Positions 1 through 8,861 are shown, numbered from the stretch's first letter. The stretch is 64,000 bases of DNA from an uncultured Poribacteria bacterium (GCA_951828515.1 OX639992.1:992001-1056000); one strand, 5' to 3'. Notes: generated by a model not told the origin, from the sequence alone. Program-made: numbers and translations.

Positions 1-290
1 TCAAGTCCCGCAAGCGGTGTCAAATCCGACACTTCACTCCTACCGATATGCAAGAATTCAAGGTTAATGGCATGTTCGAGTCCTCTTAAACTCTCAACAC
101 CATATTCCATGACTAAATCATATAATCCTGTCATATCTGCCGGAAGCATCGGTATCTCATCAGGAATTCCGAGTTTTTCACGGATAGCCTGCTCTAAGTG
201 TGCATCCGGCATCCAATCCACTGCGTGGGACCACGAGCAGACGATGAAGAAAAATATCAGCCCCAAAAATACAAATCTATGAAGTTTCAT
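1..290 (-). CDS. LRR secreted protein, C-terminus cut by window edge
   Basis: Reading the complement from the ATG at 290 gives an open frame to the window edge (96 codons, no stop). Residues 1-23 form a signal peptide (MKLHRF, then a hydrophobic FVFLGLIFFFIVC core). The mature protein opens with WMPDAHLEQAI, the same N-cap found in the next two genes, and the first LRR unit (VSDLTPLAGL) starts near residue 86. It is the most distal of three tandem minus-strand LRR genes and probably a paralogue of them. Function is not known; secreted LRR domains usually mediate protein or glycan binding. The rest of the gene lies outside the window. Confidence 0.8.
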   Translation of the reverse strand, partial: MKLHRFVFLGLIFFFIVCSWSHAVDWMPDAHLEQAIREKLGIPDEIPMLPADMTGLYDLVMEYGVESLRGLEHAINLEFLHIGRSEVSDLTPLAGL

Positions 291-591
291 TTTCAACTTT
301 AACTCCTCAATATAGAAGCATTTGGATTTTGAATAAAAAAAGAAGAAGTCCCCTGATAAGGGCAGGAAATACCATACGGGGAATGCCATACGGCATTCAT
401 ACCGTTGATTCTTTAGTAAACGAACTCCACCACCGCTGGCGAGGTTTCTAACCTCGCCTCTTTCTGTAGGAGGGAACTCCGATTCCCGACCTCTTACGCC
501 TGATAAGGGAGCAGTGCTGTTGAGGTGCCTCCGTTCCAAAGGGTCTTCTTTACTGACCGCTGACGGAAACCGATTGCTGACGGCTCCATTA
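291..591. other. Intergenic region with hairpins and a dispersed repeat
   Basis: No gene is visible. It holds a perfect hairpin at 381-398 (GAATGCC-ATAC-GGCATTC), a second palindrome at 438-458 (GGCGAGGTT-TCT-AACCTCGCC), one copy of the dispersed repeat at 463-490, and tandem TGACTGCTGA-like words at about 550-585. The frames crossing it belong to the opposite strand of the LRR gene and look spurious. Confidence 0.6.
463..490 (+). repeat. Dispersed hairpin repeat, copy 1
   Basis: Sequence of the form TCTGTAGGAGGGAACTCC...TTCCCGAC. The inner part folds as GGGAA-CTCCGA-TTCCC. Near-identical copies occur at 12613, 21883, 32261 and 51575 in this window, always between genes. Confidence 0.75.
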
Positions 592-2583
592 TTAGAACGC
601 ATTCGCCACCAGTACCAAATCAAGAACATTCACCGTGCCATCACCGTTGACATCCGGTGCCGTATCCCCAAACGCATTTGCCACCAGTACCAAATCCAAG
701 ACATTCACCGTGCCATCAGCATTGACATCCGCTGTGGGGGCGGCTTTCGCCTTCAAATAGATTTCGCCATCCAGATCTGCCAACGCATGCCGGCGTTGAC
801 GCTCCACACCGCTGTTCCAGCCGGAAACCTCCTGTGGAAGTTCTATCTCTTGTGCCTTACCGGAGCGATTATACACCGCCCAGCCGTTGGTGAACTCCCG
901 GATAAATACGCTGTCGCGATCCTCATGAAGCTGCGCTTTGGTTTCATCACCCCCAACCGGTTGACCCAAAGGTGCCTCCCAGAACCGGTACCAGTACTTC
1001 GTGTTTTGGTGAGTGTGACGTTTACCCTGTGCATGAGCATCCGCATGACCCGGCCAAAATTCAAAGGCGTGGGGGGGATGGTCAAGGGCACCTCCCATAG
1101 TAAACATGACATAGCCATCTGAATGCGTCAAACTCATCGTCGTCCACAGACGCATCCATTGTAGATTTCTCGGAGAATCCAGCAGTTCGCTCCTAACGCC
1201 CCTGCCTGCCAAACAGTTGATTTGCGGTTCTCGGAGGTTTGCTTCACCCCACAACAGCGTGTTCTCGATGTCAGAGAGTCCTGCGTACGTATAACCGCCC
1301 TCATAATCTTCAGTCGTTTCCATGAAAAGCCCATTGATATATTCCGCATGCCTCGGAGGAATCGTGCGGTTGCTAGTCGTTACCAGTATCAGGAAATCAT
1401 CACCGACAGCATCACGAATGCCTTGTATGATACGATCCTTTGCCTCCCATGCCTCTTCATCGGTTATAGGTCCTATGCCCCCTTTACCCCAATGATCGAG
1501 TCCTGTGCCGTCAAAAATCCCGCATCTTGCAATTTCAGCAGCCTGTTGGATAATCATCTTTTGAACAGCAGGATGTGTGAAGTCTATTACATATTGATCC
1601 CACGCTTGAAATTTAAATCTCTTTCCCTCGGCATCTCTGACAAAATACGGCCAATCGTCTGGAAACTCGTCAAGACCGGCAACATAATACTCTATACTTG
1701 AAAGGAGAATGATATTTGGATTCCGAGTGCGTATCCGATCTGTTACTATCGGGGACTCCTCAGGGTCGCCTATTAATCTCCGTCCATCTGGTGTTGGTGT
1801 CCAAGCCCACCCGAATGTTTCACGGCAGAAAAACAGATCGTGATACGCTATCCCCTCCGCCCGCGAAAGTTCTGGCAGATTGATTATATCCCCACACGCT
1901 TGAAAAACTGATGGGTACGTTATGTTTTCAAGGCGAGAGTGTATAGGTGCTCTTGCTATTTCACAAACAACTGGCCCGTCTACCGGATTCAGTCTCTGCA
2001 GGACTTCTGAGTCTAAAGATATCCTTGATCTTGCCAGACCCAGACGTAATGTTTCTATGCCGGTAAGCCCATAAATCGGTGTAAAATCGACGATCTGATT
2101 TCCTGCTAAGTCCAACACTTTGAGGTTCACCAACCCTTTAAGCGGCGAAGTATCTGAAATCTGGTTATGTTGCAAGTTCAACTCTTGTAAGTGTATCAAA
2201 CCGGCGAGGGGTGTTATATCCGTAATCCTATTATAACCCAACCCTAAGCCGCGTAAATTTTCGAGTCCCGCAAGCGGTGTTAAATCCGACACTTTCGTAA
2301 AATTGATGGCTAAGAATTTAAGATTGATGGCGTATTCCAACCCTTTAAGACTCTGAATTTCTTTAAGATCAGCCTTGAATTTACCATCAGCCACAAAGTG
2401 ATCGAGGCGTTGCATATCCGCAATCGTCAGTGTTTCAATCCCCAACTTCTCGGAGATGGCCTGTCGCAAATTCGCATCCGGCATCCAATCTTCTTTGTCT
2501 TGGGCGTATGTGATGTTTCCGAGTGTGGTGATCAGTAGCAGTCCGGTCAACATAACTGTAGATATGAATCCATTAATTTTCAT
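592..2583 (-). CDS. Secreted LRR protein with TIM-barrel-like domain and dockerin repeats
   Basis: 663 residues. A signal peptide (1-27, ending ITYAQ) is followed by a WMPDANLRQAI cap and about five internalin-like LRR units (roughly 75-200, repeats of ITDITPLAGL type). Residues 230-600 resemble a TIM-barrel glycoside hydrolase: strand-like FTHPAVQKMII and a CGIFDGTGLDHW segment with plausible acidic residues. The last 47 residues hold two dockerin-type EF-hand repeats (DVNADGTVNVLDL and DVNGDGTVNVLDL). The ATG at 2583 has a GAAGGAG ribosome site. The C-terminal domain is shared with the 905-residue sigma fusion upstream. A surface carbohydrate-binding or -cleaving role is inferred; the enzyme class is not established. 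Confidence 0.85.
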   Translation of the reverse strand: MKINGFISTVMLTGLLLITTLGNITYAQDKEDWMPDANLRQAISEKLGIETLTIADMQRLDHFVADGKFKADLKEIQSLKGLEYAINLKFLAINFTKVSDLTPLAGLENLRGLGLGYNRITDITPLAGLIHLQELNLQHNQISDTSPLKGLVNLKVLDLAGNQIVDFTPIYGLTGIETLRLGLARSRISLDSEVLQRLNPVDGPVVCEIARAPIHSRLENITYPSVFQACGDIINLPELSRAEGIAYHDLFFCRETFGWAWTPTPDGRRLIGDPEESPIVTDRIRTRNPNIILLSSIEYYVAGLDEFPDDWPYFVRDAEGKRFKFQAWDQYVIDFTHPAVQKMIIQQAAEIARCGIFDGTGLDHWGKGGIGPITDEEAWEAKDRIIQGIRDAVGDDFLILVTTSNRTIPPRHAEYINGLFMETTEDYEGGYTYAGLSDIENTLLWGEANLREPQINCLAGRGVRSELLDSPRNLQWMRLWTTMSLTHSDGYVMFTMGGALDHPPHAFEFWPGHADAHAQGKRHTHQNTKYWYRFWEAPLGQPVGGDETKAQLHEDRDSVFIREFTNGWAVYNRSGKAQEIELPQEVSGWNSGVERQRRHALADLDGEIYLKAKAAPTADVNADGTVNVLDLVLVANAFGDTAPDVNGDGTVNVLDLVLVANAF

Positions 2584-2639
2584 AGGGCGTATTCTCCTTC
2601 TATTAGGTCGTAGAAATTGGTTTGTCTCTCTGGTGTTAG

Positions 2640-2708
2640 AACTATTTGCGATGGCAACGCGGTCAAAGATGTTGACGCTTGCATCGCTATTGACATCGGT
2701 AGGCGATG
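2640..2708 (-). pseudogene. Dockerin-repeat remnant after the sigma-LRR gene
   Basis: Just past the stop codon of the 905-residue gene, another reading frame encodes TSPTDVNSDASVNIFDRVA, a recognisable dockerin repeat. In the neighbouring LRR protein the same DLDGEI end runs straight into intact dockerin repeats. A stop plus a frameshift therefore appear to have removed a dockerin tail from the sigma fusion. The remnant frame now runs in phase into the next gene's start region. Confidence 0.65.
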
Positions 2709-2711
2709 TGC

Positions 2712-5429
2712 CTATTTTACAAAGATCTCGCCGTCTAAATCAGGGACGACATGTAATGTGCTGGTGATATTACTCGCGACACCGGTGGCTGGCATCGGCA
2801 ACTGAATCTGCTGTGCTTTCCCACTTCGATTATAGACCGCCCAGCCATTGGTGAACTCCCGGATAAATAGACCGTTGCGACCACGGTATACCTGCCCTTT
2901 GGTTTCGTCACCACCAACCGGTCGACCCAATTCGGCATCCCAAAAGTCGTACCAGATACCTTCTGGTTTTGGCATTGTCCCACTCATAAGGATATAGCCA
3001 TCGGAATGCGTAAGGCTTAAGGTTGTCAAGGCTCGCATTTGTCGTTGGGCAATGGCTGACATCGGGTCTCTATATGCCTTAACCTCGCCTCTTAAAAGCG
3101 TTATCTGTGGTTCTCTAAGATGTGCCTCGTACCACTGCAGCACTTCCTCATACGCCCTATATTCTTTATCTGTGTAAAACGCGCTGCCCTCCGTAGGTTG
3201 TGTATTCACATACACACCATTTATGTATTCTTTCCAGCGCGGAATTTTCTCCCACGTATTGACGGTAATTAGAAAATCTTCTGGTACAACTGCCCGTATT
3301 CCATGTAGAATCTTGTCACGCGCTGCCATTTCTATGTCTTCTGGAAAATAGTCTTCTAAATCCCTGTGCCAGCGAGCGAGTGAGATACCGTCATAAAGTC
3401 CACATTTCGCAACCGCAACGGCTTGGGCTATAATCATCTCTTGGACTTCTGGCTGTGTAAAGTCTACTAAAGACTCCGAGTATACTTTACCTTCAGCATC
3501 ACGAGCCCATTGACGCTGTGCAATTGTTCCATCCGAGTTCCGCAACCAATAGGGTGAATCTTCTGTGAATCCGAATCCCCTGCCGTCAAAATAGGCGATC
3601 TCTACAAGGAATATACGATTGGGATTTTCACGCAATACTGCTGCGTGCTGTTGTTTTGCGTTTGGAATATCCCCTATGCGTGCCACACCGAGAGCGGTCT
3701 CACCAAAATTTAAGTAAGCTAACGGTTCTAATGGGTTAATGTTGAAAGATAAATCCGTAAGCAATATCTGTTCGAGCGGTGCTAAATCCATTTTGTTTCT
3801 AAAAGTGAACGAATACCCCACAAAAACTGATGGATATTCACGATTCTCAATCCTCTCTTTTACGGGACGCACATATTGTGGACGTTCAAAGTCACCAATT
3901 GTAACTCGCAATGCCTCTATTATAGCAGGGTCTGCGGATACAAACTGACTTTCCCCCGAATCTAAATTATAGTGAATATCAAGAGATTCCAACTGCGTTA
4001 GATTCAATAAGGGCGTAAAGTCGAGAATCTGGTTTCCTCTGAGGCGCAACGTTTTGAGGTTCACCAACGCTTGTAGTGATGATGGATCTGTGAGAAGATT
4101 GTCTCCCAGATTAAGTTCCTGTAGTCTCACAAGTCCAGCGAGCGGTGAGATATCTGAAATCTGGTTGGCTTGCAATTGCAAGGTTTCCAAGTTTATCAAT
4201 CCTGCGAGGGGCGTTATATCCGAAATACGATTATTATACAACTTTAAGACCCGTAAGTTCTCAAGTCCCACAAGCGGTGTCAAATCCGAGATAGCACTGG
4301 GCGCCAGATGTAGAAACCTAAGATTGACAGCGTGCTCTAAGCCCACAATACTTTCTATGCCGTCCCCAATACTGAGCAGCGTCTCGAGTTGCTGGAGATG
4401 TACTATCTCGAGCGGAATATCACCGAGTTTGAGTTCAGATTTGATAGCCCGACGTAGATTTTCATCCGGCATCCATGTCTCGACATTTTCTGGATGCCTC
4501 GGTAACTCAGTTGTTGAGACAGTTTCAGATCCCTGTAAGCCAGTGCCAGTGCTTTTATCCAACGCGGTAGTCCGTCCCGCTTGATTCCGCAGGGCGGGTT
4601 TCGCGTCGCTCTCAAGAACGATAGGTGCGTCAATGATCGCAATGGTCGGTTCGGATTGTGCCTCGAAACTATAGGGTTTCTGAAAACGGGTGAGGTATTG
4701 ATTGCTCGTGCCAAAGAGTAATGCGAGCAGAAGGAAAGCAGTACCGAAAGCGATCCACGGGATAACGGGTTTTGGAGGTGTTTGCGGCAGTGGCTTCGTG
4801 TCAGCGACCCGCCTCATAATGTTTTGGCTGACACTCACCGGTATCTGCACGCCGCTGAGAACTTCTTGAACAAGGAGTTCTTCTTCCTCTTGTAACCGCT
4901 TTCGTGCCCGATACATCCGATTGTGAATTGCGCTTGCAGAAACCCCCAGAAACTTACTAATTTCTTTCACTGTCATTTCGCCAAGATAGAAAAGCGTCAT
5001 GACTGTCCGTTCACTCTCTGGAAGTTTTTCGAGAAGTTTTTTGACAATAGCACGGCGACGCTCGGTGTTTTCTGTCTGCTGTTGTTCCGATACGTGATGG
5101 GTATAAGAGGATTTCTCGACTTCTTCCATAGGTGTGTCCTCCAACGATTGTATCGTAAGATGTTTCTGCCGCATCCGATCAATACAAAGCCGATTTGCGA
5201 TGACATACAGCCACCCAGAAAATTTATAGGGGTCCTTGAGTGTTGGGAGTCTTTTGTATACCTGAAGGAACGTATCTTGTGTAATCTCCTCGGCATCGTG
5301 GAAATCACCGAGTTTCCGCCACGCAAGGGCGTGGACACTTTTCTGGTACCTTTGGACCAAGACATTAAACGCTGCTTCATCGCCTGATAATATTCTTTCA
5401 ATGAGTTGAACATCGCTTTCTTTTTCCAC
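2712..5429 (-). CDS. ECF sigma factor fused to membrane helix, LRR and TIM-barrel-like domain
   Basis: 905 residues, GTG start at 5429 behind AGGAGGA. Residues 1-185 are a full ECF sigma factor: region 2 (HDAEEITQDTFLQVYKRL, then FSGWLYVIANRLCID) and region 4 (LPESERTVMTLFYLGEM, helix-turn-helix ISKFLGVSASAIHNRM). One transmembrane helix lies at about 223-242. The 50 residues after it match the M16-like fusion next door closely. Then come a WMPDENLRRAI cap, five LRR units (365-490) and a TIM-barrel-like domain (about 520-890) matching the 663-residue protein. In the equivalent loop this copy has CGLYDGISLARW, lacking the aspartate, so it may bind rather than cleave. I infer a membrane-tethered sigma factor with an extracytoplasmic sensor in the same chain. 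How sigma would be released is not shown. Confidence 0.88.
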   Translation of the reverse strand: MEKESDVQLIERILSGDEAAFNVLVQRYQKSVHALAWRKLGDFHDAEEITQDTFLQVYKRLPTLKDPYKFSGWLYVIANRLCIDRMRQKHLTIQSLEDTPMEEVEKSSYTHHVSEQQQTENTERRRAIVKKLLEKLPESERTVMTLFYLGEMTVKEISKFLGVSASAIHNRMYRARKRLQEEEELLVQEVLSGVQIPVSVSQNIMRRVADTKPLPQTPPKPVIPWIAFGTAFLLLALLFGTSNQYLTRFQKPYSFEAQSEPTIAIIDAPIVLESDAKPALRNQAGRTTALDKSTGTGLQGSETVSTTELPRHPENVETWMPDENLRRAIKSELKLGDIPLEIVHLQQLETLLSIGDGIESIVGLEHAVNLRFLHLAPSAISDLTPLVGLENLRVLKLYNNRISDITPLAGLINLETLQLQANQISDISPLAGLVRLQELNLGDNLLTDPSSLQALVNLKTLRLRGNQILDFTPLLNLTQLESLDIHYNLDSGESQFVSADPAIIEALRVTIGDFERPQYVRPVKERIENREYPSVFVGYSFTFRNKMDLAPLEQILLTDLSFNINPLEPLAYLNFGETALGVARIGDIPNAKQQHAAVLRENPNRIFLVEIAYFDGRGFGFTEDSPYWLRNSDGTIAQRQWARDAEGKVYSESLVDFTQPEVQEMIIAQAVAVAKCGLYDGISLARWHRDLEDYFPEDIEMAARDKILHGIRAVVPEDFLITVNTWEKIPRWKEYINGVYVNTQPTEGSAFYTDKEYRAYEEVLQWYEAHLREPQITLLRGEVKAYRDPMSAIAQRQMRALTTLSLTHSDGYILMSGTMPKPEGIWYDFWDAELGRPVGGDETKGQVYRGRNGLFIREFTNGWAVYNRSGKAQQIQLPMPATGVASNITSTLHVVPDLDGEIFVK

Positions 5430-5839
5430 GAAGCGTCCTCCTAATGAACAGTTGGGGTGTGTCCGTATCCGCTAAAAGGCTGAATCAGATGCCGAATCTT
5501 TTTAAATTACGCAGGACGATACGGTTCATACCCTCTATTATTAAAGACGAAATTTTGGGTGGAAAATTCGCATAATTTTAAAAAAATAAAAGAAATCAAG
5601 GTTTTTTAGAAGTCATTCTGCGGATATCGGGTTCTGAACGCAGGATATACCCCGATTGCGGAGGGAAACACACGGTGGATGTCCATGAAAGGATTTTTCG
5701 AGAGACAGGAGTGGTTACAGGAATGCCTTGGAAAGATTTGGAGAAAACAAATTCGGATCTGGCGTCTGTGCCTATCGTGAATTCCAGCATTAATACGGTA
5801 AAGTTACGCTAACGACTGGAGTTCTCCCAACACTTCATA
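5430..5839. other. Intergenic region upstream of the sigma-LRR gene
   Basis: About 410 bases between the two sigma fusions. It carries the shared motif at 5542-5576 and A/T-rich sequence at 5570-5600. A 64-codon frame at 5596-5790 has no ribosome site or recognisable content, and I do not call it a gene. Confidence 0.5.
5542..5576 (-). promoter_or_regulatory. Shared 35-bp upstream motif, copy A
   Basis: On the minus strand: ATTATGC, then GAATTTTCCACCC, then AAAATTTCGTCTTTA. Very similar strings lie at 8826-8861 (minus, before the Gly/Ile repeat membrane protein) and 32380-32413 (plus, before the glycosyltransferase). CGTC is a common -10 core of ECF sigma promoters, so this may be an autoregulatory promoter or operator. 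That role is inference. Confidence 0.45.
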
Positions 5840-8032
5840 TCATTCCAACGCTCGGGGCGTGAGAACTAACGTCATTCGACGATCTTCAGTTAAGTATCGG
5901 TTAACGACGCTGGCGACATCAGCCGCAGAAACATCGGCGAATGCTCTTGCAAGTTTCGATAAATTATGACCATACTGGTATTCTATTGTTCCCCAACTCA
6001 CAGCGAACTGGAGGAGCACCAGACCCGCTGGCACATTCTCAGGTTTATATTGCATGAGCGTCTTCATGTCCGGCGGTGCACTGAGCTCCTTGGAAAGGGA
6101 TTCGGCAATCATTGGAACCTGCGTGTTGTTCTCCGGTTGTTTTAGCGGGGTCATCAACTGCCGTACCCGCTGCTTAACCTTTTCTATATCTGTATCCGGC
6201 TTGAGTGAGGCACTGACGTACAAATATACCTGTTCAGGTGTGACGAGATCAACACCACAGAAAACATGTCCTACCAATGCCTTCAATTGGGCGTCCTGCA
6301 TGCAAGCTAACCGCCAAAGCAGACTCGCGACATAAAGTGCTGGATAGTCTTTGTTTTCAGAGCGAGGAATCGGATAGGTTTCCATGTAATGTGTTACATT
6401 GACATCCCAAGTCGCGTTTTGGTCCTTTGCTATCTCGGGCGGTACTGGTGGACGGGGAAGTGTCTTCTCGGTTAAGCGGATAGTCCCGAGTTGTTTCTCC
6501 AGAGTCTCTTTCAGTGTTTCTGGGTCGATACTCCCAATGAGGCACAAAAGGACGCGACCTGCTTGGACCAAATGTAGATCGCGATATTCCTGGAGTTCAC
6601 CGAGTTGTGCCGATTGAATGCCCCGGCGCATCGCTATATCGGTTTCACCATACTGAAAGACTTGGTTCCACGCGGCATTTGCCAACTTATGCGTTGCCAG
6701 GTTTTTTTCAATATAATCGAATTGGGACAAGGCGTTTGGGATCGCTTCGGCTAAACTTTCTGCTGAAAAGGGGAGTCCGGAAAGCCATTTCGCGTGTCGT
6801 GCTAAACCCTGCATCCATGTATCCGTATTCCCCCGAAACTCCAAGCGCATGTTATCAGCCATTGTCTCTGCACTACTCGTTTTGTAATCGATCGGTCCTG
6901 CGGTTCGGACTGTCAGGTGATTAACGAGATGGCTCCAATATGCCCTTGCTTTCCTATCAGTGACGAGCCCAAGGGGCAAATAACTGAAAATACCGACATC
7001 TGTGGAATTCTCAACGTGAAGATTGACCACCCGGATACCGTTGCTCAGCGTAAAGCGTGTCACTTCAGGGGTGGTATTAGAAGTAAGAAGATTAGAAAAA
7101 TCCGCTGATGCATTAGGGGCGAAGACCTCCTCAGAAACCTGTGAGCCGGTACCGCTGCTTTTACCGGGGATAGTAGCCTGTCCGACTTGGTTCCGTATAT
7201 CCGGTCTTGTGTCGGTATTCAGAACGACAGCTGCTTCAATGATTTCAATAGTGGGTTCGGAGTGCGCCTCAAAACTATAAGGTCGCTGAAATCTCGCAAG
7301 ATATTGATTGCTCGCACCGAGCAGTAAGATCACTAAAACCGCAGCTGCACCAAAAGATACCCATGGAAGCAACGGTTTTCCAGTTGGCGGCGATACCGGT
7401 TTCATGTCAGCAACTTGCTTCATGATGTTTTCAAGGAGGTTACCGGACAATTGCAAACCACCAAGCGTTTCGTTAATCAAGAGTTCTTCTGATGCTTGTA
7501 AACGCTCTCGCGCCCGCCGGAGTCGACTCGTAATTGTGTTCACCGATACTCCCATGAACTTGCTAATTTCCTTCGTGGTCATTTCGCCGAGATAGTAGAG
7601 TGTCACCACGGTACGTTCGCTCTCTGGCAATTTTTCCAGAAGTTGCTTAACGATTTCACGACGCCGTTCAGTTGCTTCTGTCTCACGCTGTTCCAATACA
7701 TAACGTTCATAAGTTAACTTACCTATTGCTTTCACGGACGCGTCCCCCAGTGATTGCAGCATGGGTTTTTGCTTTCGCTGCCAATCTACGCAAAGTCGAT
7801 CAGCGATGACATAAAGCCACCCAGCAAATTGATTGGGATTCTTGAGTGTTGAGAGTTTCTTATACGCTTGAAGGAAGGTGTCTTGCGTAATTTCCTCGGC
7901 GTAGTGAAAATCACCGATCTTTCGCCATGCAAGGGCATGAACACTCTTTTGGTATTTTTGAACTAAGGTGCTGAACGCCTCATCGTTGCCAGATAAGGTA
8001 CTATGAATCAACTGAACATCGTCTTTGTCCAT
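5840..8032 (-). CDS. ECF sigma factor fused to membrane helix and M16-peptidase-like domain
   Basis: 730 residues, ATG at 8032 behind GGAGGA. Residues 1-185 form an ECF sigma factor (YAEEITQDTFLQAYKKL in region 2; LPESERTVVTLYYLGEM and a helix-turn-helix at 152-172 in region 4). A transmembrane helix lies at about 223-241, followed by a juxtamembrane segment close to that of the 905-residue fusion (PYSFEAHSEPTIEII). Residues 325-725 resemble the insulinase-type M16 fold, with a typical second half (IPRSENKDYPALYVASLL). The zinc motif HxxEH is present only as HLVNH (368-372), so the catalytic glutamate is missing and proteolysis is unlikely. I infer a binding or sensing domain outside the membrane coupled to a cytoplasmic sigma factor. 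Confidence 0.85.
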   Translation of the reverse strand: MDKDDVQLIHSTLSGNDEAFSTLVQKYQKSVHALAWRKIGDFHYAEEITQDTFLQAYKKLSTLKNPNQFAGWLYVIADRLCVDWQRKQKPMLQSLGDASVKAIGKLTYERYVLEQRETEATERRREIVKQLLEKLPESERTVVTLYYLGEMTTKEISKFMGVSVNTITSRLRRARERLQASEELLINETLGGLQLSGNLLENIMKQVADMKPVSPPTGKPLLPWVSFGAAAVLVILLLGASNQYLARFQRPYSFEAHSEPTIEIIEAAVVLNTDTRPDIRNQVGQATIPGKSSGTGSQVSEEVFAPNASADFSNLLTSNTTPEVTRFTLSNGIRVVNLHVENSTDVGIFSYLPLGLVTDRKARAYWSHLVNHLTVRTAGPIDYKTSSAETMADNMRLEFRGNTDTWMQGLARHAKWLSGLPFSAESLAEAIPNALSQFDYIEKNLATHKLANAAWNQVFQYGETDIAMRRGIQSAQLGELQEYRDLHLVQAGRVLLCLIGSIDPETLKETLEKQLGTIRLTEKTLPRPPVPPEIAKDQNATWDVNVTHYMETYPIPRSENKDYPALYVASLLWRLACMQDAQLKALVGHVFCGVDLVTPEQVYLYVSASLKPDTDIEKVKQRVRQLMTPLKQPENNTQVPMIAESLSKELSAPPDMKTLMQYKPENVPAGLVLLQFAVSWGTIEYQYGHNLSKLARAFADVSAADVASVVNRYLTEDRRMTLVLTPRALE

Positions 8033-8085
8033 TAGATCCTCCGTAATGCGTCAATACAAACAACTGTATCCCTGCTAATGCTTCA

Positions 8086-8162
8086 TATCACTATCTGCAT
8101 CCTGCTTGAGTGAAGCACTGACATGTAAGCATGCCTGTTCGGGGTGATCAGGTCAATATCAC
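8086..8162 (-). pseudogene. Relic of an M16-like coding segment
   Basis: This stretch matches the interior of the sigma-M16 gene at about 6188-6262: both read as a VDLVTPEQVY-like string followed by a SASLKPD-like string. Here the frame is broken and ends in a stop. It lies between the sigma-M16 start and the membrane protein, overlapping the latter's last codons. It looks like the residue of a second, lost M16 fusion. Confidence 0.55.
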
Positions 8163-8753
8163 AGACTTAAACTTTCGGAGGTAGTGGGTGAACAGGGCAA
8201 CAGCTTCTGTATCTTGGCGTTCAGGTGAAAACATATAAACACCATTGCCTTCTCTTTCATAGGAAAGCGCGTATAGTCCGCTTGTCTTCCGACCAATTGC
8301 TATAATCCCAGAAGCCTTGCCACCGACCCGCGGAGATATCCCAGTTGAACCTGTAGAAATGGCGATAAGTCCAACGGCAGCGTAATTTCCAAAAGCAAAA
8401 ACCCCCACAGATGTTACACCAATCGCGATGATCCCACAAGATACGCTGCCAATGGCAATGACACCAAAAGAAACCGCACCAATCGAAACAAGTCCGAAAG
8501 GTACGGCTCCGATAGAAACAATACCGGATGCGATTGCTCCAAAAGTTATGTTACCCAAGAGAGGTCCCCACGAATCCCAAAGGCGTAGAAATGGCGTAAT
8601 GTCGATTTTGAGGAGTTCCAAATATTTCGCTATGCCGTACGCCAAGGCAGGCAAAAAAGCCAGAATCCATAGGATTGCTACCAATATATGCCACTTTAGG
8701 ATATACGCGTCAAACGTTTTTTTGAAAGTTTCCGAGTTAAAGGTTTTTTTCAT
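8148..8753 (-). CDS. Membrane protein with hydrophobic Gly/Ile hexad repeats
   Basis: 201 residues, ATG at 8753 with GGAGGAG. A transmembrane helix (about 22-43) is followed by a long run of short repeats of the form G-[IV]-[IV]-[SA]-I-G-[AS]-V-x-[FS] (about 70-165: IVSIGAVPFG, LVSIGAVSFG, VIAIGSVSCG, IIAIGVTSVG). The regular six/ten-residue period suggests a left-handed beta-helix or a stacked membrane element. I do not recognise a named family. The gene sits just upstream of the sigma-M16 fusion in the same direction and carries the same upstream motif as the sigma-LRR gene, which suggests co-regulation. Confidence 0.7.
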   Translation of the reverse strand: MKKTFNSETFKKTFDAYILKWHILVAILWILAFLPALAYGIAKYLELLKIDITPFLRLWDSWGPLLGNITFGAIASGIVSIGAVPFGLVSIGAVSFGVIAIGSVSCGIIAIGVTSVGVFAFGNYAAVGLIAISTGSTGISPRVGGKASGIIAIGRKTSGLYALSYEREGNGVYMFSPERQDTEAVALFTHYLRKFKSVILT

Positions 8754-8825
8754 CTTTTTTCTCCTCCAAATGTTAGGTCGTCAGACATTAAACGAAACGA
8801 TTGTGTTCCCCTTTGATTGATTATC

Positions 8826-8861
8826 TAAAGACGTAATTTTGGTGCATAAAACGTGCATAAT
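8826..8861 (-). promoter_or_regulatory. Shared 35-bp upstream motif, copy B
   Basis: On the minus strand: ATTATGCACGTTTT, then ATGCACC, then AAAATTACGTCTTTA. It aligns with copies A (5542-5576) and C (32380-32413) over nearly its full length. A direct repeat GTGCATAA occurs twice within it on the plus strand, a possible activator or repressor site. Confidence 0.45.

Noticed and set aside
514-1122. 202-codon plus-strand frame
   Set aside because: It lies antisense to the dockerin end of the LRR gene and consists of repeat-derived translation; no ribosome site.
5596-5790. 64-codon minus-strand frame between the sigma fusions
   Set aside because: No ribosome site, no recognisable sequence and no continuity with neighbours.
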